Below are positions 1 to 9,804 of a stretch of 64,000 nt of DNA, one piece after another (the stretch's first letter is position 1; each line of letters starts with the position of its first letter). Position numbers and translations under genes: made by a program. This DNA comes from Clostridia bacterium (GTDB lineage: Bacteria; Bacillota; Clostridia; UBA1381): the NCBI GenBank assembly GCA_017935675.1, contig JAGBHE010000003.1:1-64000 (forward strand), read 5' to 3'. The notes beneath the pieces are model-generated. The model was not told the DNA's origin. It searched no databases and saw nothing but the letters and a program-made list of their open reading frames with translations.

Positions 1-2
1 AT

Positions 3-1307
3 GAAGCAGGTAAAGACTATAAGATAAAAATTGTCATCAATTTCCCAGAAAGAACTTATAGTGTTTATGTTGACGGAGCACTTGAGGCAAGTGCAATAGC
101 TTTGGAATACAGAGTGAGAAACATCGGTCGTCTTTCATTTGCAAATGGCACTTGCACAGAGTTTTACATTGATGATCTGAAAGTATACACAAATCAGAAA
201 ATGTCAGTGGATGTAAGCTATATTTCGAATGGAGTGGACGTTACAGGTACAGCTCTTAACGGTCTTACAAGCGTTTCGGCAAATGTAACTCTTTATAACG
301 AGCTTGGTGAAGCTACAGAAGGAATAACGGCATATCTTGCAGTATACGAAGGTGGAAGACTGACAGCTGTGACTCTGGCAGAGCCTGAGTGGAACGGCAA
401 AGTCGGAACGATTGCCTTGGAGGCTGTTACTGTTGGTGACGGCGATGAAGTTAAATGCATGGTATGGAATAATATGATGCCTCTTACTTCGGCAGAGGTG
501 CTAAAAAAAAAACTAATTCCTGATGCGGCATATATTGCGCTTGGACAGTCTAATATGGTATTCAGGGGCGGATATTCCGATACCTTGGCGTCAGATTCAA
601 ACGGAAATATACTTTTTACGTATACTAATTACGGTTCGGATGACATAGGTACGATTGAAGAAACCGAGCTATGCTATGATTGGAAATATGCTACAAAGAT
701 TGATTATTGCAGAAATTCATGGAAAGCGGCTGAAACTGACAACGGATGTGTAGGCTTGGGCCCTCAGTACAGCTTTGCAGAAAATATGGTAACATACAGC
801 GGTGAGACTGTAGGAATGATAAACGGTGCACTGGGCGGTCAATCAATTAGTGCATTCGAAAAAGGTACAGTTCTTTATGAGCGTGCAGTCAAGCTTGCTC
901 TTGCAGCAAAGAGAGCCGGAGTTGAAATAAAGGGTATTATCTGGCATCAAGGTGAAAATCAGACGGGTTCAAGTCAGACGGAGCAGGCGAATAACTATGC
1001 AGATACGCTTACACGGATTATGACGGATTTAAGAAACGATATAGGTGAGCCGGATTTGCCGGTGGTTGTAGGCGAGTTGGGACATTACCTTGATGGTAAC
1101 ACCAAGTATCCGAATTATAGTACAGTGCAGGCTCAGATAAACAGTATGCCCCAAAAGCTTTCAAACTGTAAGGTTGTCAGTGCTGAAGAGCTTAGTCATC
1201 GCGGCGATGGATTGCATATGAATTCTGAATCTTATGATATATTTGGAGCAAGGTTTGCAGTTGCTATGAATGAGCTTTTAAATGTGCAAAGCAGTACAAA
1301 TGATTAA
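3..1307 (+). CDS. SGNH/SASA-type carbohydrate acetylesterase, 5' partial
   Basis: The reading frame is open from the first bases of the window, so the true start lies upstream; 434 residues are visible. The first ~60 residues look like the end of a concanavalin-like domain (YVDG strand followed by FYIDDLKVYT). The enzyme domain begins near YIALGQSNM, the nucleophile-serine block of the SASA/sialate O-acetylesterase-like family. It continues with GALGGQS and IIWHQGENQ and ends with GDGLHM, whose Asp and His complete the SGNH triad. The family removes acetyl groups from polysaccharides; next to RG-I genes, the likely substrate is acetylated pectin or its side chains (inference). A signal peptide cannot be judged because the N-terminus is missing. 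Confidence 0.8.
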   Translation, partial: EAGKDYKIKIVINFPERTYSVYVDGALEASAIALEYRVRNIGRLSFANGTCTEFYIDDLKVYTNQKMSVDVSYISNGVDVTGTALNGLTSVSANVTLYNELGEATEGITAYLAVYEGGRLTAVTLAEPEWNGKVGTIALEAVTVGDGDEVKCMVWNNMMPLTSAEVLKKKLIPDAAYIALGQSNMVFRGGYSDTLASDSNGNILFTYTNYGSDDIGTIEETELCYDWKYATKIDYCRNSWKAAETDNGCVGLGPQYSFAENMVTYSGETVGMINGALGGQSISAFEKGTVLYERAVKLALAAKRAGVEIKGIIWHQGENQTGSSQTEQANNYADTLTRIMTDLRNDIGEPDLPVVVGELGHYLDGNTKYPNYSTVQAQINSMPQKLSNCKVVSAEELSHRGDGLHMNSESYDIFGARFAVAMNELLNVQSSTND

Positions 1308-1364
1308 TAGGCGATTGGACGATATTAAAGATTTATTAATTGTAATTAAATGAAAGGGTTTTAG

Positions 1365-2909
1365 ATGATGAAAATTAAAAAAATATGTTGTCTTGCATTA
1401 GCAGCAATAATGCTTACTGCAACAGGCTGCAGCAATAACGAAACGGAAAAGGTCAGCGATAATCAGCCGTTGACATATTGGGTAAATTTTGACTCTGCGG
1501 CATCTATGACTATGTCTGAGCTTGGCGAATCTCCGTTTGCAAAGAAGCTTACCGAGGAAACGGGAATAGATGTGCAGTTCATACACCCTCCTCAGGGTCA
1601 GGCAGTTGAAAAGTTTAATATTCTTATTGCCTCAGATGAGCTGCCGGACATTATTGAATATGACTGGACAAAATATCCGGGCGGACCGGAAAAGGCAATT
1701 GATGACGGAGTCATTGTAGACCTTACCGATAAAATAAAAGAATATGCCCCCAATCTTTATAAATATCTTAAGGAGCATGAAGAGGTTGATAAATTGGTAA
1801 AAACCGACTCCGGAAAATATTTTGCATTTCCGTTTATAAGAGGAGACCGCTCGCTTACAACATCAGCAGGACTTGTTGTACGTAAGGATTGGCTTGATGA
1901 GTTGAATATAGATACTCCGCAAACCATAGATGACTGGACAAATATGCTTCGTTTGTTTAAGGAAAAGAAGAATGCAAAGGCTCCGCTTTCGGTTATGCCC
2001 ACGGCATTTACCTGGAATGCTTTTGTAGGTGCATATAATACATCACGCGGATTTTATGTAGATGATGGTAAAATAAAATACGGTCCGATGCAGCCGGAGT
2101 ATAAGGAATTTTTAAAGCTGATGAACAGTTGGTACAGCGAGAAACTGCTTGACCAGAACTTTGGAACACTTGATTCAAAATCACTTGACTCAAATATTTT
2201 AAACGGTGATGCAGGTGCAACTGCGGGAAGTATAGGCTCAGGCATTGGAAGATGGTTAGCGTCAGCAACAGAATCGGGATTTGATCTTGTTGCGGTACCA
2301 TATCCAACTCTTAATGAGGGAGAAAAAAGTGAGTTTGGTCAGATTCAGAACGTTGTTACCGACAGTCAGGCGGCAATTACCTCATCCTGTAAAAATATTG
2401 AAAGTGCACTGAAGCTTTTGGATTACGGTTACAGTGATGAGGGACGTATGCTTTATAATTTCGGTATTGAAGGCGAAAGCTACGAGGTAAAGGACGAATA
2501 TCCGACATATACAGATTATATAACAAAAAATCCGGATGGTCTTGCAATGTCATCGGCAATGGCACGTTATATGCGTTCTTATGCATGCGGCCCGTTTATT
2601 CAGGATGTAAGATATATGGAGCAGTATGCTGCGCTTCCTCAGCAGCAGGAGGCTTTGAATATATGGAGCGATACAAATGCTTCGGAGCACCTTTTGCCGA
2701 TACTATATGTAAAGCAGGAAGAAACCAATGAAATGTCAAAGCTTTCAAACTCAATTTCGACATATGAAAACGAAATGTTTTTAAAGTTTATTATGGGAGT
2801 TGAGCCGATAGATAATTTTGACGAATATGTTGCACAGCTAAAGCAAAGGGGCATAGACAGGCTGATTGAAATAAATCAGAGTGCATATGACAGATATTTA
2901 CAAAGATAA
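1365..2909 (+). CDS. Lpl/YtcQ-type ABC transporter sugar-binding lipoprotein
   Basis: This 514-residue extracellular solute-binding lipoprotein has a short signal peptide ending in the lipobox LTATGC (Cys about residue 22), so it should be lipid-anchored outside the membrane. The body has the large size and motifs (DIIEYDWT, LVVRKDWLDELN, TIDDWTNML) of the LplA/YtcQ group, which bind pectin-derived oligosaccharides and work with LplB/LplC permeases. The matching permeases are 5 kb downstream, separated by a regulator and a GH2 gene. Two adjacent ATGs (1365, 1368) follow a GAAAGGG ribosome site, and either could be used. The substrate is probably RG-I oligosaccharide, inferred from the neighbours. 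Confidence 0.85.
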   Translation: MMKIKKICCLALAAIMLTATGCSNNETEKVSDNQPLTYWVNFDSAASMTMSELGESPFAKKLTEETGIDVQFIHPPQGQAVEKFNILIASDELPDIIEYDWTKYPGGPEKAIDDGVIVDLTDKIKEYAPNLYKYLKEHEEVDKLVKTDSGKYFAFPFIRGDRSLTTSAGLVVRKDWLDELNIDTPQTIDDWTNMLRLFKEKKNAKAPLSVMPTAFTWNAFVGAYNTSRGFYVDDGKIKYGPMQPEYKEFLKLMNSWYSEKLLDQNFGTLDSKSLDSNILNGDAGATAGSIGSGIGRWLASATESGFDLVAVPYPTLNEGEKSEFGQIQNVVTDSQAAITSSCKNIESALKLLDYGYSDEGRMLYNFGIEGESYEVKDEYPTYTDYITKNPDGLAMSSAMARYMRSYACGPFIQDVRYMEQYAALPQQQEALNIWSDTNASEHLLPILYVKQEETNEMSKLSNSISTYENEMFLKFIMGVEPIDNFDEYVAQLKQRGIDRLIEINQSAYDRYLQR

Positions 2910-2913
2910 ATTC

Positions 2914-2942
2914 TTGATATAAAGATAGCGATATGGTATAAT
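2914..2942 (+). promoter_or_regulatory. Sigma-A-type promoter of the AraC-type regulator gene
   Basis: TTGATA (2914-2919), a 17-bp spacer and TATAAT (2937-2942) lie just after the binding-protein stop codon. The predicted start is near 2949, giving the regulator its own transcript with a leader of about 60 nt. Confidence 0.75.
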
Positions 2943-2951
2943 ACGCAAAGA

Positions 2952-2983
2952 GGGGATAAGGGTGTTTTTGCCTTTATCCCCCC
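2952..2983 (+). promoter_or_regulatory. Leader hairpin before the regulator gene
   Basis: GGGGATAA pairs with TTATCCCC, extended by GG/CC near a T-rich loop, just inside the predicted transcript and ~25 nt before the regulator's start codon. No clean U-run follows (CCATTATTT), so it is either a weak terminator for the upstream gene or a leader structure. Sequence alone does not decide. Confidence 0.45.
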
Positions 2984-3010
2984 ATTATTTGATAAATATG
3001 AGGTGAATCT

Positions 3011-5299
3011 ATGAAAATTAGAAACAGAAGCGTTGTTTTTATTTGGTCTATAGCCTACCTTGCTGTATTCTTGCTTCCGATGTGTATAAATTTGTTTTCA
3101 TATGTCAGGCTTGAAAAGCAGCTTGTCGAGGAGGTTCGCAGCTATAATATTTCTCTTAATACCAATAAAAGTCAGCATTTGGACAGAATGCTTGACGAGG
3201 TGTACAAGGTTGCGTATGAAGTATCAATGAATACAAGAGTACATGATGTAATCAGGTATAATGTTTCAAATTTTTTGCCGGAGGAGAATTTTGAGATATA
3301 TAAGCTTAGCAGAGAACTACAAACCTATAAAAACGCTTATTCGCATATTAAAGATGTGTATGTATATTTTGCAAATTTAGATACTGTGGTATCATCAAGC
3401 GGATATAATGATGTCAGTAATTTTATCAGCAGAACATATACAGCTTTTGACGTAGAGGCATACAATGAATTTATGTCACGGTTGACTCAAAGATACACAG
3501 GCAAATTCGTTGAGATTTCTGATAACGTTGAAAGTGATACTATCGCTTATATTATGTCTGTAGCAGATATTGGAATGAAGGATATATTGGCAAATGTGGT
3601 AGTTGAAATTGATGAATCTATTCTGACGGAATATGTAATCTCAAAAGATGAAAATAAAATATCCGGATTTATCATGAAGGAAAAAGGCAGGATAATAACA
3701 GAAAAATATAACAAAGATATAAATAGTATCAAAGAAAAGCTTGAAGCTGTTTCAAAAGAAGAGCTGCTCTCGGTGTATTATCATGGCAATAAATATATAG
3801 TCTCCGAAATGCAGTCAGAGAAAAGCGGCATAGAATATATTTATATCATGGATGAGAATGTATTCAGAGGAAAAATCAGGAAAGCACAGTTTATGTACGT
3901 TATAAGCTTTCTGTTGTGTCTGGGAGTCGGCATGGTGTTTATAATGTATCTGATTAAACGTAATTATCAGCCGATTAATATGATTTTGAAAATAATTAGT
4001 ACATTTTCAGGCGGAAAATATCACGGTGGAAATGAATTTGATTATATAAAGTCGATTGTATTGAAAATTGAAAAGGAAAAAAGAGAGTACAGCAATAAGC
4101 TCTCGGTGCAGGAGGATATTATTGCGGACAGCGTTATTGAGGGCTTACTAAAGGGAAGAAGCTTCGACAGAAGCTCTGTTGACGAAATTCTCTTTGCCGC
4201 AGGACTAAGTTTCGTAAAGCCTTCTTTTGCAGTAATTATTTTTTTTATTGATGATGTAAACTATATTTTTTATGAGGACAGCAAAACAAATAAAGATGAT
4301 TTTAAGCTTGCTAAAATCGTTATAAATAATATTATCGGAGAAATGCTCACAAATGCCGGTATAAGTAACATTATGTGTGAGACGGATGATTTTTTGTGCT
4401 GCGTTTTGAACATTGATGAATATGACAGAAAAATCGAAGCGGAGATTGAAAAGGGCAGAGAATATATTAAAGAGCAGTTTAATATTGAATTTACTGTGGT
4501 AATTTCCGATGTTCATAAGGGATGTTTGCAAATAGCGGATGCATATACTGAAGTTATACATACGTTGGAGCAGAGATTTGTAATGTGGAACAAGCCTATA
4601 ATAAAATACAGCGAAATAGTTGATGCAAGGCAGGATGTTTATTACTATCCGCTGGAACTGGAGCAACAGCTTAGAACCTGTGTGAAAGCCGGTGAATCCA
4701 AAGCCGCCTGCAGCATAATTGAGGAGCTGTTCAGAATTAATTTTGAGGAGCGCCGTATTACCATGCAGATTGCAAAGTGTCTTATGATAGGTATTACCGA
4801 TACTATAATTAAAGTCGCTGTAAACTCAGTTGATACTAACGGCGGATTTTCGCTGCCGATTGACAATGTTAACGATATTATGGCAGGCAAATCGGTAATA
4901 AAAATGAAAGAAAAACTGATAGTTTTTTGTAAGGATATTTGTGAACGCTGCGGCAGAAATACATATATGCCGCTTCAAAAGATTTCAGACAGAATTACTG
5001 CTTTCATTGAAGAGAACTACAGTGACCCTGATTTGAATGTTATGAGTATTGCAGAAAAATTTGATATGAATGCAAACTATATGTCCGGCGTGTTCAAGCA
5101 ACAAAACGGAAAAAGTATTCTGGAATATATTGCAAAGGTAAGAATAGAAAAAACAAAGGAGATTATGCAGAAGCAGGATATATCAAACGAGGAGCTGTGC
5201 AAAATGGTCGGATATACAAATGTCCGGACATTTTCGAGGGTTTTTACAAAGTATGTCGGTATTTCGCCGGGAAAATATAAAGAAAGCCTACGCAGGTAA
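3011..5299 (+). CDS. Membrane-bound AraC-family regulator (YtdP/YesN type)
   Basis: This 762-residue one-protein sensor-regulator has a transmembrane helix at residues ~9-30, a long extracytoplasmic sensor region, and a second helix at ~295-318 followed by KRNYQPIN, as in the YtdP-like group. A central cytoplasmic region follows, and the C-terminal ~100 residues form an AraC-type double helix-turn-helix (ADKFDMNANYMSGVFKQ-like first helix pair, then VGYTNVRTFSRVFTKYVGISPGKYK). Such regulators typically sense extracellular sugar or an occupied binding protein and activate adjacent CAZyme and transporter genes. Its position between the binding protein and the GH2 gene makes it the probable local activator of the RG-I locus. 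The start is ATG after GAGGTGAATCT. Confidence 0.88.
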   Translation: MKIRNRSVVFIWSIAYLAVFLLPMCINLFSYVRLEKQLVEEVRSYNISLNTNKSQHLDRMLDEVYKVAYEVSMNTRVHDVIRYNVSNFLPEENFEIYKLSRELQTYKNAYSHIKDVYVYFANLDTVVSSSGYNDVSNFISRTYTAFDVEAYNEFMSRLTQRYTGKFVEISDNVESDTIAYIMSVADIGMKDILANVVVEIDESILTEYVISKDENKISGFIMKEKGRIITEKYNKDINSIKEKLEAVSKEELLSVYYHGNKYIVSEMQSEKSGIEYIYIMDENVFRGKIRKAQFMYVISFLLCLGVGMVFIMYLIKRNYQPINMILKIISTFSGGKYHGGNEFDYIKSIVLKIEKEKREYSNKLSVQEDIIADSVIEGLLKGRSFDRSSVDEILFAAGLSFVKPSFAVIIFFIDDVNYIFYEDSKTNKDDFKLAKIVINNIIGEMLTNAGISNIMCETDDFLCCVLNIDEYDRKIEAEIEKGREYIKEQFNIEFTVVISDVHKGCLQIADAYTEVIHTLEQRFVMWNKPIIKYSEIVDARQDVYYYPLELEQQLRTCVKAGESKAACSIIEELFRINFEERRITMQIAKCLMIGITDTIIKVAVNSVDTNGGFSLPIDNVNDIMAGKSVIKMKEKLIVFCKDICERCGRNTYMPLQKISDRITAFIEENYSDPDLNVMSIAEKFDMNANYMSGVFKQQNGKSILEYIAKVRIEKTKEIMQKQDISNEELCKMVGYTNVRTFSRVFTKYVGISPGKYKESLRR

Positions 5300-5370
5300 A
5301 CAGATTGTATCACTAAAAACTATAATACTTTTTACACAAATAAATTTCATTATATTATAAGGAGGGCATC

Positions 5371-7758
5371 ATGAAAAAGATACCATTTAATTTTGATTGG
5401 GAAAGAGAATGTACGATTGATTCGGAGGAAATTCTTTGTCTGTCTAATAATCAGATTGATACGGTAAATCTTCCTGATGATTATATTATAAATACAAAAC
5501 GTAATCCGAAGTCTGTCGGGGGTGCATTTGCAGGCTATTATAACGGTGGTTCGGCACTTTACAGAAAGAAGTTCACACTTCCGCAGGAATGGAAGGATAA
5601 AACCGTTATATTGGATGTTGACGGAGCATATCAGACAAGTGAGGTTATCATAAACACAGAGCGTGTCGATTTTAATGCTTACGGTTATTCTCCGTTTTGT
5701 GTTAACCTGACTCCGTGGCTTTGTGAGAAGAATACACTTGAAATTATGACGGAAAATCATCAGCCTAATTCGAGATGGTATTCGGGGGGCGGTTTATTCA
5801 GACAGGTACATATGCTTGTAGGCGGCGATTGTTATTTGCATCCATGGTCGGTTCATATAACAACTCCTGAAATTATGTCGGACAAGGCGGTTATAAAGGT
5901 AGAATTTGGTGTTACAAATACAACACGTGCAAACAAACAGCTTACGATAAAGCTTGTGATACGTAACAACGGCGAAGAAGTGTCAGCGGAGAAAACGAGT
6001 CTGTATTCTTTTGCCGGAAAAGAAACCAACGGATGCATTATGGCGGAGGTATTAAATCCACACTTGTGGGATACGGAAAGTCCGCAGATGTATGAAGCGG
6101 AACTGATAATTATTGACGGTGAGGAGATTGTAGATACTCATTTGCAGAGTTTCGGAATAAGAAAACTTGAATTTTCGGTTGAATACGGTATGAAACTCAA
6201 TGGCAAAAATATAAAGCTGCGCGGCGGATGTTTTCACCACGACCATGCTGCGTTAGGTGCGGCGGCATACCCTGCGGCAGAGGAAAGAAAACTCAGAATA
6301 TTAAAAGATTTGGGATATAACGCAGTACGTACTTCGCACAATCCGCCATCGTACACCTTTCTTGATTTGTGCGACAAATTAGGTATTCTCGTGCTTGATG
6401 AGGCATTTGACTGCTGGCTTAAACCTAAAACAGGTAACGATTACAGCCGGCATTTCCGTGACAACCGGAAACGTGATTTAACGGCGATGGTTCGCCGCGA
6501 CAGAAACCACCCCTGTATATTTGCGTGGTCTGTCGGAAATGAGATTGCTGAGGTTGAGGGAAGTAAAATAGGTGTAGAAATTACAAGAGAGCTGGCAGAG
6601 TGTGTAAGAAGTCTTGATTCATCGCGTCCTGTTACAATCGGACAGCATGGAGTAATAAATTACGAGCGTGAGGGAATTGATATTGAGGATTTTGATTTCA
6701 ATAAATTGCAGGCTCAGCAATTTACAGATCCCGGTGTGATTGACGGTGTTGATGTGTGGGGAAAGCAGACGGAGCGGCATTTTGAACTGCTTGATATAGC
6801 CGGCTATAATTATATGTACCCACGCTATTCAAAGGATGCAATACGTTATCCGAGAAGAATTATTCTGGCAACGGAAACAAGCCCGACTCAAATGTACAAT
6901 TATTGGACAGAATGTGCAAAAGCACCAAACTGCATTGGAGATTTTATCTGGACTGCTTACGATAATATAGGAGAGGCAGGAACAGGTCGTGTTCGCTATG
7001 ATGAAAATGACGATGCTTTCCTGGCGCCGTATCCATGGCTCTCAAACAGTCAGGGCGATTGCAATCTTGACGGTGACCGCAGACCGCAGAGCTACTACCA
7101 TAAAATAGTTTGGGGACTTGACGATGGAATCCATCTGTTTTCGTATCACCCGAAGCATTATGGAAAATACAGCGGCGGTACGGGTTGGCACTGGCATGAT
7201 GTAAGCCGTGAGTGGACATATGAGGAGGAATACATCGGAAAGAGCGTAAAAGTAGAGGCATATGCAGATTGTGATGTGGTTGAGTTTATCTTAAACGGAA
7301 AGAGCATAGCACGTGTTAAGCCTGTGGAGTACATTGCAGAAACAGATTTGCACTATGAGAGAGGAATACTTGAGGCAGTGGCATATAAGAACGGCAGGGA
7401 GGTTGCGAGAGATGTGCTTGAAAGCACAGGGGAACCTGCCGAAATAGTGCTTATACCGGAGAAAACGGAAATTAAAGCGGACGGATACGATCTTGCATTT
7501 ATAAGAGTTGAACTGCATGACAGTAAAGGGCGGCTTGTTACCAATACATCTATGGAAGTAAGTGTACAGGCAAGCAGCCGTGTGTGGCTGGGTTCGGGCA
7601 ATCCCTACACTGATGAAAATTATGGTACAGGAAAACGCAGAACATGGCAGGGGAAGGCACTGATTATTGTGGGTGCAGAGATAAACCGTAATGATATTGA
7701 AATTACAGTAACCTCCGATAATAATCTGATGACCGAAACAAAAATTAAATGCATATGA
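5371..7758 (+). CDS. Glycoside hydrolase family 2 (beta-galactosidase-like)
   Basis: This 795-residue GH2 enzyme has no signal peptide, so it is probably intracellular. An N-terminal sugar-binding jelly roll (YRKKFTLP..., WYSGGGLFRQVHML) and an Ig-like domain precede the TIM barrel. The barrel carries RTSHNPPSYTFLDLCDKLG, the acid/base Glu at residue 391 in AWSVGNE and the likely nucleophile Glu at 502 in LATETSP. The C-terminal part (VEFILNGKSIARV) looks like the extra beta domains (DUF4982-type) common in this group. An AGGAGGG ribosome site sits 6 nt before the ATG. Its context suggests removal of galactose from RG-I side-chain oligosaccharides; beta-glucuronidase is a less likely alternative. 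Confidence 0.87.
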   Translation: MKKIPFNFDWERECTIDSEEILCLSNNQIDTVNLPDDYIINTKRNPKSVGGAFAGYYNGGSALYRKKFTLPQEWKDKTVILDVDGAYQTSEVIINTERVDFNAYGYSPFCVNLTPWLCEKNTLEIMTENHQPNSRWYSGGGLFRQVHMLVGGDCYLHPWSVHITTPEIMSDKAVIKVEFGVTNTTRANKQLTIKLVIRNNGEEVSAEKTSLYSFAGKETNGCIMAEVLNPHLWDTESPQMYEAELIIIDGEEIVDTHLQSFGIRKLEFSVEYGMKLNGKNIKLRGGCFHHDHAALGAAAYPAAEERKLRILKDLGYNAVRTSHNPPSYTFLDLCDKLGILVLDEAFDCWLKPKTGNDYSRHFRDNRKRDLTAMVRRDRNHPCIFAWSVGNEIAEVEGSKIGVEITRELAECVRSLDSSRPVTIGQHGVINYEREGIDIEDFDFNKLQAQQFTDPGVIDGVDVWGKQTERHFELLDIAGYNYMYPRYSKDAIRYPRRIILATETSPTQMYNYWTECAKAPNCIGDFIWTAYDNIGEAGTGRVRYDENDDAFLAPYPWLSNSQGDCNLDGDRRPQSYYHKIVWGLDDGIHLFSYHPKHYGKYSGGTGWHWHDVSREWTYEEEYIGKSVKVEAYADCDVVEFILNGKSIARVKPVEYIAETDLHYERGILEAVAYKNGREVARDVLESTGEPAEIVLIPEKTEIKADGYDLAFIRVELHDSKGRLVTNTSMEVSVQASSRVWLGSGNPYTDENYGTGKRRTWQGKALIIVGAEINRNDIEITVTSDNNLMTETKIKCI

Positions 7759-7859
7759 ATAAATCTCGCACAAGAGCGTTGAGTTGTATTTTCAAAATAG
7801 AAACAACTGACAAAAAGGCAGTTCTGTTGTTTTGTGCTGTAAACTGAGTTTTTGTCTCT

Positions 7860-7887
7860 TTGATTTGATTGTTGTTTATGATACAAT
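7860..7887 (+). promoter_or_regulatory. Probable promoter for the permease/lyase operon
   Basis: TTGATT (7860-7865), a 16-bp spacer and TACAAT (7882-7887) lie in the 160-bp gap after the GH2 gene. Downstream genes up to the SLH proteins are tightly spaced and could be one transcript. Confidence 0.5.
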
Positions 7888-7921
7888 TAATATGAACTAA
7901 AAAATGAACGGAGTGAACAAA

Positions 7922-8866
7922 ATGAAAACGAAACAAAATATCTATAAAGCAAAGAGAGGAGTGCTTGAAGAATATAAGCGTGATTTAAAATCTAACGCAA
8001 GCTTGTATATTATGGTAATACCGGTTCTGCTGTTTTACATAATTTTTTGTTATAAACCGATGTATGGTGTACTTATGGCGTTCCAGCAATATTCGCCGAG
8101 AACAGGAATTTGGGGAAGCCCTTGGATAGGACTGCAAAATTTTAAGGACTTTTTAACAAGCCCGGATTTCGGACGGATTTTCAGAAACACACTGACTATA
8201 AGTCTGACATCTCTGATAGTTAACTTCCCTGCACCGATAATTCTTGCACTTTTGCTGAATGAGATTCGACAGAAATGTTTTAAATCAGTTTCGCAAACAA
8301 TAATGTATATACCGCATTTCATTTCTATGGTGGTTATCTGCGGTATGATCAGAGACTTTGTCTCTGATAAGGGAATTGTGAGTCAATTGATAGCAGTATT
8401 TACCGGTGAACAGGTAAACATGCTCAATAATGCCAATCTGTATCTGCCGATATATATTCTGTCGGATACCTGGCAGGGAATAGGCTGGGGGTCGGTTATA
8501 TATATGGCAGCACTTTCGGGTGTTGACAGGGAGATGTATGAAGCGGCAAGCATTGACGGCTGCGGCAAATGGAAACAGACCATTCATATTACAATTCCTG
8601 CAATCGTGCCAACTATTGTTATTATGTTTATACTTCGTATAGGAAATCTTCTGAGTATCGGATATGAAAAGACCATACTTCTTTATAATCCTTTAATCTA
8701 TGAAAAGGCGGATATAATATCCTCCTATGTCTACCGTCAGGGCTTTGAGGGGCAGAACTGGAGTTACAGTACAGCGGTCGGTGTTTTTAACTCTGTAATC
8801 AATCTTATGTTGGTAACGCTTGCAAATTATATAAGCAGAAAGCTTAATGACACAAGCCTGTGGTAA
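7922..8866 (+). CDS. ABC sugar permease, LplB/YteP type
   Basis: This 314-residue inner-membrane permease has about six transmembrane helices, starting with YIMVIPVLLFYIIFCYKPMYG, a signature of the LplB group. It has a permease EAA loop (YEAASIDGCGKWKQTIHITIP) that docks to a shared ATPase. I chose ATG 7922, preceded by GGAG at the right distance, over an in-frame ATG 18 nt upstream that lacks a ribosome site. It pairs with the next gene; together they should import RG-I oligosaccharides delivered by the lipoprotein at 1365. No ATPase subunit is encoded nearby, as is usual for MsmX-dependent systems. Confidence 0.87.
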   Translation: MKTKQNIYKAKRGVLEEYKRDLKSNASLYIMVIPVLLFYIIFCYKPMYGVLMAFQQYSPRTGIWGSPWIGLQNFKDFLTSPDFGRIFRNTLTISLTSLIVNFPAPIILALLLNEIRQKCFKSVSQTIMYIPHFISMVVICGMIRDFVSDKGIVSQLIAVFTGEQVNMLNNANLYLPIYILSDTWQGIGWGSVIYMAALSGVDREMYEAASIDGCGKWKQTIHITIPAIVPTIVIMFILRIGNLLSIGYEKTILLYNPLIYEKADIISSYVYRQGFEGQNWSYSTAVGVFNSVINLMLVTLANYISRKLNDTSLW

Positions 8867-8886
8867 TGTTTGGGAGGATTATTATA

Positions 8887-9783
8887 ATGAAAAAGAATAG
8901 AACACTGATAAAAAGAAGTTTGGGTGAAAGGATTTTTGAGCTGTTCAACATATTATTGATGGTGCTTTTGTGCATGATAATGCTTTATCCGATACTGTAT
9001 GTTCTGTTTGCATCTTTCAGTAATGCGGCAGAGCTTATAAAACATTCGGGACTTTTACTCAAACCGGTTGGCTTTACCACGCAAGCATATAAATTTGTTG
9101 CGAAAAATCCGATGATATTGCGAGGATATGCGAATACATTGATAGTGCTTGTCTGCGGAGTTTCTCTAAATCTTGTGCTGACATCATTAGGAGCTTATTT
9201 TCTTTCAAGAAAGAATGTCAAGCTAAAACGCCCGATTACGCTTATGATTATATTTACGATGTATTTTTCCGGCGGTATGATTCCGATATATTTTACAGTT
9301 AAAGATTTGGGTTTGCTTGACTCATATCTTGCTATGATACTTCCGGTTGCAATAAACACCTACAATATGATTATAATGAGAACTTCGTTTGAGTCAATTC
9401 CGACAAGCCTTGAAGAGGCTGCCAGAATTGACGGTGCAGGACATATGACAATTTTGTGTAAAATTGTTTTGCCGCTTTCGAAGGCTGTAATCGCAGTTAT
9501 AATTATGTACTATGCGGTTTCGCATTGGAACTCATGGTTTAATGCTATGCTATTTATTAACGATAGAAAAAAATTCCCGCTTCAGCTTGTACTTCGCGAA
9601 ATTCTTATACAAAATGATACATCAAATATGATGCAGATGGTCGGAATAGGTGAGCAAAGCATGATTGGAGAAACAATAAAATACGCTGTTATCGTTGTTT
9701 CTACAGTACCGATTTTATGTATTTATCCTTTTGTGCAGAAGTACTTTGTGCAGGGCGTTATGATTGGTGCGGTCAAAGGTTAA
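8887..9783 (+). CDS. ABC sugar permease, LplC/YtcP type
   Basis: This 298-residue second permease subunit has about six helices (first near LLMVLLCMIMLYPILYVLFASFSN), the LplC-like FSGGMIPIYFTVKDLGLL segment, and the EAA loop SLEEAARIDGAGHMTILCKIVLP-like region. It ends in YFVQGVMIGAVKG, typical of this family. The start is ATG 8887 after GGGAGG; an in-frame ATG at 8860 would overlap the previous gene by a few bases and has a poor ribosome site. It forms the heterodimeric channel with the preceding permease. Confidence 0.87.
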   Translation: MKKNRTLIKRSLGERIFELFNILLMVLLCMIMLYPILYVLFASFSNAAELIKHSGLLLKPVGFTTQAYKFVAKNPMILRGYANTLIVLVCGVSLNLVLTSLGAYFLSRKNVKLKRPITLMIIFTMYFSGGMIPIYFTVKDLGLLDSYLAMILPVAINTYNMIIMRTSFESIPTSLEEAARIDGAGHMTILCKIVLPLSKAVIAVIIMYYAVSHWNSWFNAMLFINDRKKFPLQLVLREILIQNDTSNMMQMVGIGEQSMIGETIKYAVIVVSTVPILCIYPFVQKYFVQGVMIGAVKG

Positions 9784-9804
9784 TTACAAAAAGGAGACAG
9801 AACA

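Noticed and set aside
5305..5358. Promoter candidates before the GH2 gene
   Set aside because: The possible -10/-35 pairs have wrong spacing or place the start after the ribosome site.
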